NCBI RefSeq assembly: GCF_030689645.1
Contig: NZ_JAUYFU010000048.1
Location: forward strand, 248,001 to 312,000
Direction: 5' to 3'
Origin: Humidesulfovibrio sp.
GTDB taxonomy: Bacteria > Desulfobacterota > Desulfovibrionia > Desulfovibrionales > Desulfovibrionaceae
Length of the DNA stretch: 64,000 bases
Shown: positions 61,280 to 64,000 of the stretch, piece after piece
Numbering within the stretch: position 1 is the first letter of the stretch
How the letters are laid out: every line of letters starts with the position of its first letter
Program-made: the position numbers and the translations under genes
Notes under the pieces: model-generated
Database searches by the model: none
What the model was told of the DNA's origin: nothing
The model's input: only the letters and a program-made list of their open reading frames with translations

Positions 61280-63457
61280 CTATGAGACGCGCACGGCCTC
61301 GGTGACGGAATCAATATTCCGAATTTTGTCCAGCACGCCGTAAAGCTGCGTGAGGTTGGTCACCTCCACAGTGAATTCCATCACCGCATTGCCGTCCACA
61401 CTGGACTGGAACGTGCCGGAGTCGATGTTCACGTTGTCGATGGTCAAGAGGGCCGTGACCTGCGAAAGAGCGCCCTTGAAGTTGCGGCACACGATGCGGA
61501 TCTTGGCAGGATAGGGCTTGTCCTCCACCCCATCCCAGGCCACCGAGACCAGGCGCTCGCTCTCAAGGTCCTTCAGATTGGGGCAATCCGCAGCGTGGAT
61601 GGTGACGCCGCGCCCGCGCGACACGTAACCGACTATGGGCTCGCCCGGGAGCGGGTTGCAGCAACTGGCGAAGCGAACCAGCACGTCGTCAACGCCGCTA
61701 ATCTTGATCCCCTCGCTCTTCTTGATCTTGAAGGCGTCCGCTGCCGCCGCGGCGGCGGCCGGAGCATCCTGGGCCTTGCGCTCACGCGGGTCGTCCACCA
61801 GCTTCTCGCCCACATGGAGCAAGCCGTAAAGCTTCTGGAGCACCTTGCGCGGAGTCAGGCGCGCATAGCCCACCTGGGAAAGCAGCTCATCCACGCTGGG
61901 CAAGGCGAATTCCTCGGCCAGCTTCAGGAAGTGCCCGTCCTTCATGGCCTTGGCCACGTTGATGCCGATCTTGCGTCCTTCCTTTTCGAGCATTTCCTTG
62001 GCCAGGGTGATGCTGCGGGCGCGTTCCTCGGTGCGGATGTATTGCTTGATGCGCGTTCTGGCGCGCGCGGTCTTGACGAACTTCAACCAGTCGCGGCTGG
62101 GATTGCGGTGCGAGTCGGAGATGATCTCCACGCGATCGCCGTTCTTGAGCGGCGTGCCCAGCGGCACCAGTCGGCCATTGACCTTGGCCCCGGCGCAGTG
62201 GTCGCCCACCTTGGAGTGCACGGCGTAGGCGAAGTCCACGGGTGTGGCGCCTTCGGGCAGTTCCTTGATGTCGCCGCGCGGGGTGAACACATAGACCTCG
62301 TCCTGGAACAGATCGATGCGCAAACTCGCCATGAACTCGCGCGGGTCCTGAAGGTCTCGCTGCCAGTCCAGGATCTGGCGCAGCCAGGTAAAGCGCTCGG
62401 CGTCGCGATTGCTGCCCTTCTTGCCCTTCTCCTTGTACTGCCAGTGCGCGGCCACGCCGTATTCAGCCACGCGGTTCATCTCTTCAGTGCGGATCTGGAT
62501 CTCTATGCGCTCACCGTCCGGCCCGATGACCGTGGTGTGCACGCTCTGATACATGTTGGCCTTGGGAATGGAGATGTAATCCTTGAAGCGCCCAGTCACC
62601 GGCTTCCAGATGGAGTGGATGAGGCCAAGGGCGGCATAGCAGTCCTTGAGAGAGGGCACGATGACGCGAAAGGCGATGAGGTCGAAGATCTGATCCAGGC
62701 CCAGCTCCTGCTGCTGCATCTTGTTGTAGATGCTGTAGCGGTGCTTTGTGCGCCCGGCCACCCGGCCCTTGATGTTGTTCTCAGCCAGCATGCCGTTGAT
62801 GAGGCCGATGACCTTGTCGATGTAGTCGTTGCCAGAGGTGTGGTGCGCGGCAACGCCCTGATCGATCTGCTCGTACACATCGGGCTTGAGGTACTTGAGG
62901 CACAGGTCCTCAAGCTCCACCTTGGTGCGGTGCAGGCCCAGGCGGTTGGCCAGCGGCGCATAGATCTCAAGGGTCTCCTGGCTGATGAGACGCTGCTTCA
63001 CCGAGTTCTGAAAGTCCAGAGTGCGCATGTTGTGCAGCCGGTCGGCCAGCTTGACCATGAGTACGCGGATGTCCTCGGCCATTGCCAGAATCATCTTGCG
63101 GATGTTCTCGGCCTGGGCCACGGCCTTTGACTCGAACTGCATCTTGCTGATCTTGGTGACGCCGTCGACAATGTCGGCGACCTCTTCGCCGAAAAGCTCC
63201 TCGATCTCATCAATGCTGGTTTTTGTGTCCTCCACCGTATCGTGCAGAAGACCGGCCACCACCGTGGCCTCGTCAAGGGTCATGTCCGCCAGGATCTTGG
63301 CCACGCTCATGGGGTGCGAAAGATAGGGCTCGCCCGAAAGGCGCGTCTGTCCCGTGTGGGCCTCGGCCGCGAAGATGTAAGCCTTCTGGATCAGCTCCAA
63401 ATCGGGCTTTTCTATGTAGCTCGCGACCTTGTCGGTAATCTCGTCGATGCGGATCAT
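61280..63457 (-). CDS. rel: Bifunctional (p)ppGpp synthetase/hydrolase
   Basis: A 725-residue RelA/SpoT-type enzyme. The HD hydrolase domain keeps its metal site (SHPMSVAKI, LLHDTVEDT). The synthetase domain has HRYSIYNKM and GRFKDYISIPK, the RxKD form seen in bifunctional enzymes rather than ExDD. A TGS domain (VYVFTPRGDIKELPEGATPVDF), a CC/zinc-like region (RFASCCNPLPGEPIVGY) and an ACT domain follow. The start MIRIDEITDKV shares TAATG with the upstream binding-protein gene's stop; the longer frame is rejected. As the only such gene here it may be the sole long Rel of the cell. Confidence 0.95.
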   Translation of the reverse strand: MIRIDEITDKVASYIEKPDLELIQKAYIFAAEAHTGQTRLSGEPYLSHPMSVAKILADMTLDEATVVAGLLHDTVEDTKTSIDEIEELFGEEVADIVDGVTKISKMQFESKAVAQAENIRKMILAMAEDIRVLMVKLADRLHNMRTLDFQNSVKQRLISQETLEIYAPLANRLGLHRTKVELEDLCLKYLKPDVYEQIDQGVAAHHTSGNDYIDKVIGLINGMLAENNIKGRVAGRTKHRYSIYNKMQQQELGLDQIFDLIAFRVIVPSLKDCYAALGLIHSIWKPVTGRFKDYISIPKANMYQSVHTTVIGPDGERIEIQIRTEEMNRVAEYGVAAHWQYKEKGKKGSNRDAERFTWLRQILDWQRDLQDPREFMASLRIDLFQDEVYVFTPRGDIKELPEGATPVDFAYAVHSKVGDHCAGAKVNGRLVPLGTPLKNGDRVEIISDSHRNPSRDWLKFVKTARARTRIKQYIRTEERARSITLAKEMLEKEGRKIGINVAKAMKDGHFLKLAEEFALPSVDELLSQVGYARLTPRKVLQKLYGLLHVGEKLVDDPRERKAQDAPAAAAAAADAFKIKKSEGIKISGVDDVLVRFASCCNPLPGEPIVGYVSRGRGVTIHAADCPNLKDLESERLVSVAWDGVEDKPYPAKIRIVCRNFKGALSQVTALLTIDNVNIDSGTFQSSVDGNAVMEFTVEVTNLTQLYGVLDKIRNIDSVTEAVRVS

Positions 63458-64000
63458 TATTGTGTCAACTCCGGGCCTTGGCTCGCCTTGGGGATCCACC
63501 AGCGGATGAAATTATATGAAATGCCTGCGGGGGCGGGCTCGATGCCCTGCACGCGCGCGTGAACCATGGGCAAGGCCATGGGCACGTAAAGAAAGCAATA
63601 AGGCTGGTCCTCATGCAGAATCTCCTGAAGGCGGTCGTACAGCGGCTTGCGCTTCTTCTGGTCCAGCATGCGCCGAGCGCGCTCCAAAAGCTCGTCCAGT
63701 TCGCGATTCTTGTAGCCAACAAAGTTTAGCCCGCCGGGATGGGCCTTGGACGAATGCCATACGTCGTACAGGTCCGGGTCCTGCACGATGTTCCAACCAA
63801 GAATGATGGCATCGTAACGGCCCTTGTCCACGAACTCCTTGACGAACGCTGCCCACTCCACTGTGCGGATCTCGACCTTGATGCCCAGGCCCGCCAAGCG
63901 GCTTTGGATGATGATGGCCGACTTGATGCGCGGGGTGTTGCCCTGGTTGGTCAGGATGGTGAAGGCGAAGGGGCGTCCCCTGGCGTCCACAAGGGGGCCG
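63457..64000 (-). CDS. Peptide/oligopeptide ABC transporter binding protein, C-terminal part
   Basis: The C-terminal ~180 residues of a family 5 extracellular solute-binding protein; the start lies beyond base 64000 and the frame is open to the edge. Landmarks are PFAFTILTNQGNTPR, IQSRLAGLGIKVEIRTVEW, YDAIILGWNIVQDPD and the C-terminal PLYDRLQEILHEDQPYCFLY. The family is periplasmic and delivers peptides, nickel or other ligands to an ABC importer. It overlaps the rel start by one base, an unusual partner. Confidence 0.9.
   Translation of the reverse strand, partial: GPLVDARGRPFAFTILTNQGNTPRIKSAIIIQSRLAGLGIKVEIRTVEWAAFVKEFVDKGRYDAIILGWNIVQDPDLYDVWHSSKAHPGGLNFVGYKNRELDELLERARRMLDQKKRKPLYDRLQEILHEDQPYCFLYVPMALPMVHARVQGIEPAPAGISYNFIRWWIPKASQGPELTQ

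Noticed and set aside
1-64000. CRISPR arrays, insertion sequences, prophage or rRNA
   Set aside because: No regularly spaced direct repeats, transposase, integrase or rRNA segments were found; the tRNA-Arg has no attachment-site duplication in view.

Overview
The window looks like a chromosomal segment of a GC-rich, motile, Gram-negative anaerobe of the Desulfovibrionales (Desulfovibrio-like). This is an inference from gene content: a group 3b-type (sulfhydrogenase-like) [NiFe] hydrogenase operon, a biotin carboxylase followed by an AccA-AccD fusion, a NIL-domain ferredoxin, lipoproteins, a TolC-type outer membrane protein, CheZ, FlaG and sigma-28 and sigma-54 type promoters. I see no rRNA, insertion sequence, prophage or CRISPR array. 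Most of the window is core chromosome, with one notable accessory-looking block at its right end.

Layout. 1-1943 (-): hydrogenase beta, gamma and the start of delta. 2111-5831 (-): argF-argG-argH, with a hairpin-rich repeat between argG and argH and a promoter with helically phased direct repeats in front of argF. 5955-7471 (-): ybeZ/phoH-ybeY. 7520-9121 (-): a metal permease with its ArsR/SmtB sensor. 9111-10193 (-): a 4-hydroxyphenylpyruvate dioxygenase-like enzyme. 10359-11573 (+): a GGDEF-PilZ protein. 11570-17310 (-): glycosyltransferase, periplasmic metallo-hydrolase, EttA-like ABC-F protein and an S1-repeat protein. 17427-17865 (+): a small unknown protein behind a near-consensus sigma-28 promoter. 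17995-21684 (+): acetyl-CoA carboxylase-type proteins. 21862-24216 (+): EAL-CBS-GGDEF protein. 24274-24780 (-): ferritin. 24891-30859 (-): ilvE-dnaX-ebfC-recR-recD2. 31163-32089 (-): exported beta-carbonic anhydrase. 32332-32757 (+): flaG. 32890-37337 (-): a type I secretion set (TolC, ABC, HlyD). 37529-39751 (+): CHASE2-adenylate cyclase. 39913-45643 (+): ileS-lspA-(PLDc_N)-cpoB-(NIL ferredoxin)-cheZ. 45703-45779 (+): tRNA-Arg(CCG). 45862-46398 (+): lipoprotein Cu/Zn superoxide dismutase. 46464-48221 (-): a chemoreceptor with a sensor-like domain at its C-terminus. 48416-61202 (+): a three-gene, translationally coupled operon. 61280-64000 (-): bifunctional (p)ppGpp synthetase/hydrolase and the end of a peptide-binding protein.

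The most interesting unit is 48416-61202. It joins an AsmA-like protein resembling E. coli YdbH, a lipoprotein that looks like a fusion of YnbE and YdbL, and a 2832-residue exported protein. That large protein has a TolB-like propeller, a TPR region, a degenerate CHAT-like domain that has lost its catalytic residues, a second TPR array, and an intact C-terminal CHAT protease domain (His2699/Cys2745). ATGA overlaps join all three genes. I infer an envelope system in which a periplasmic caspase-like protease is tied to an AsmA-family lipid-transport bridge; I know of no described equivalent.

Other points worth following are an exporter ATPase that lacks several normally essential motifs, a probably leaderless arsR transcript with a 9-bp inverted repeat around its -35 box, and an unannotated sigma-28-dependent small protein.
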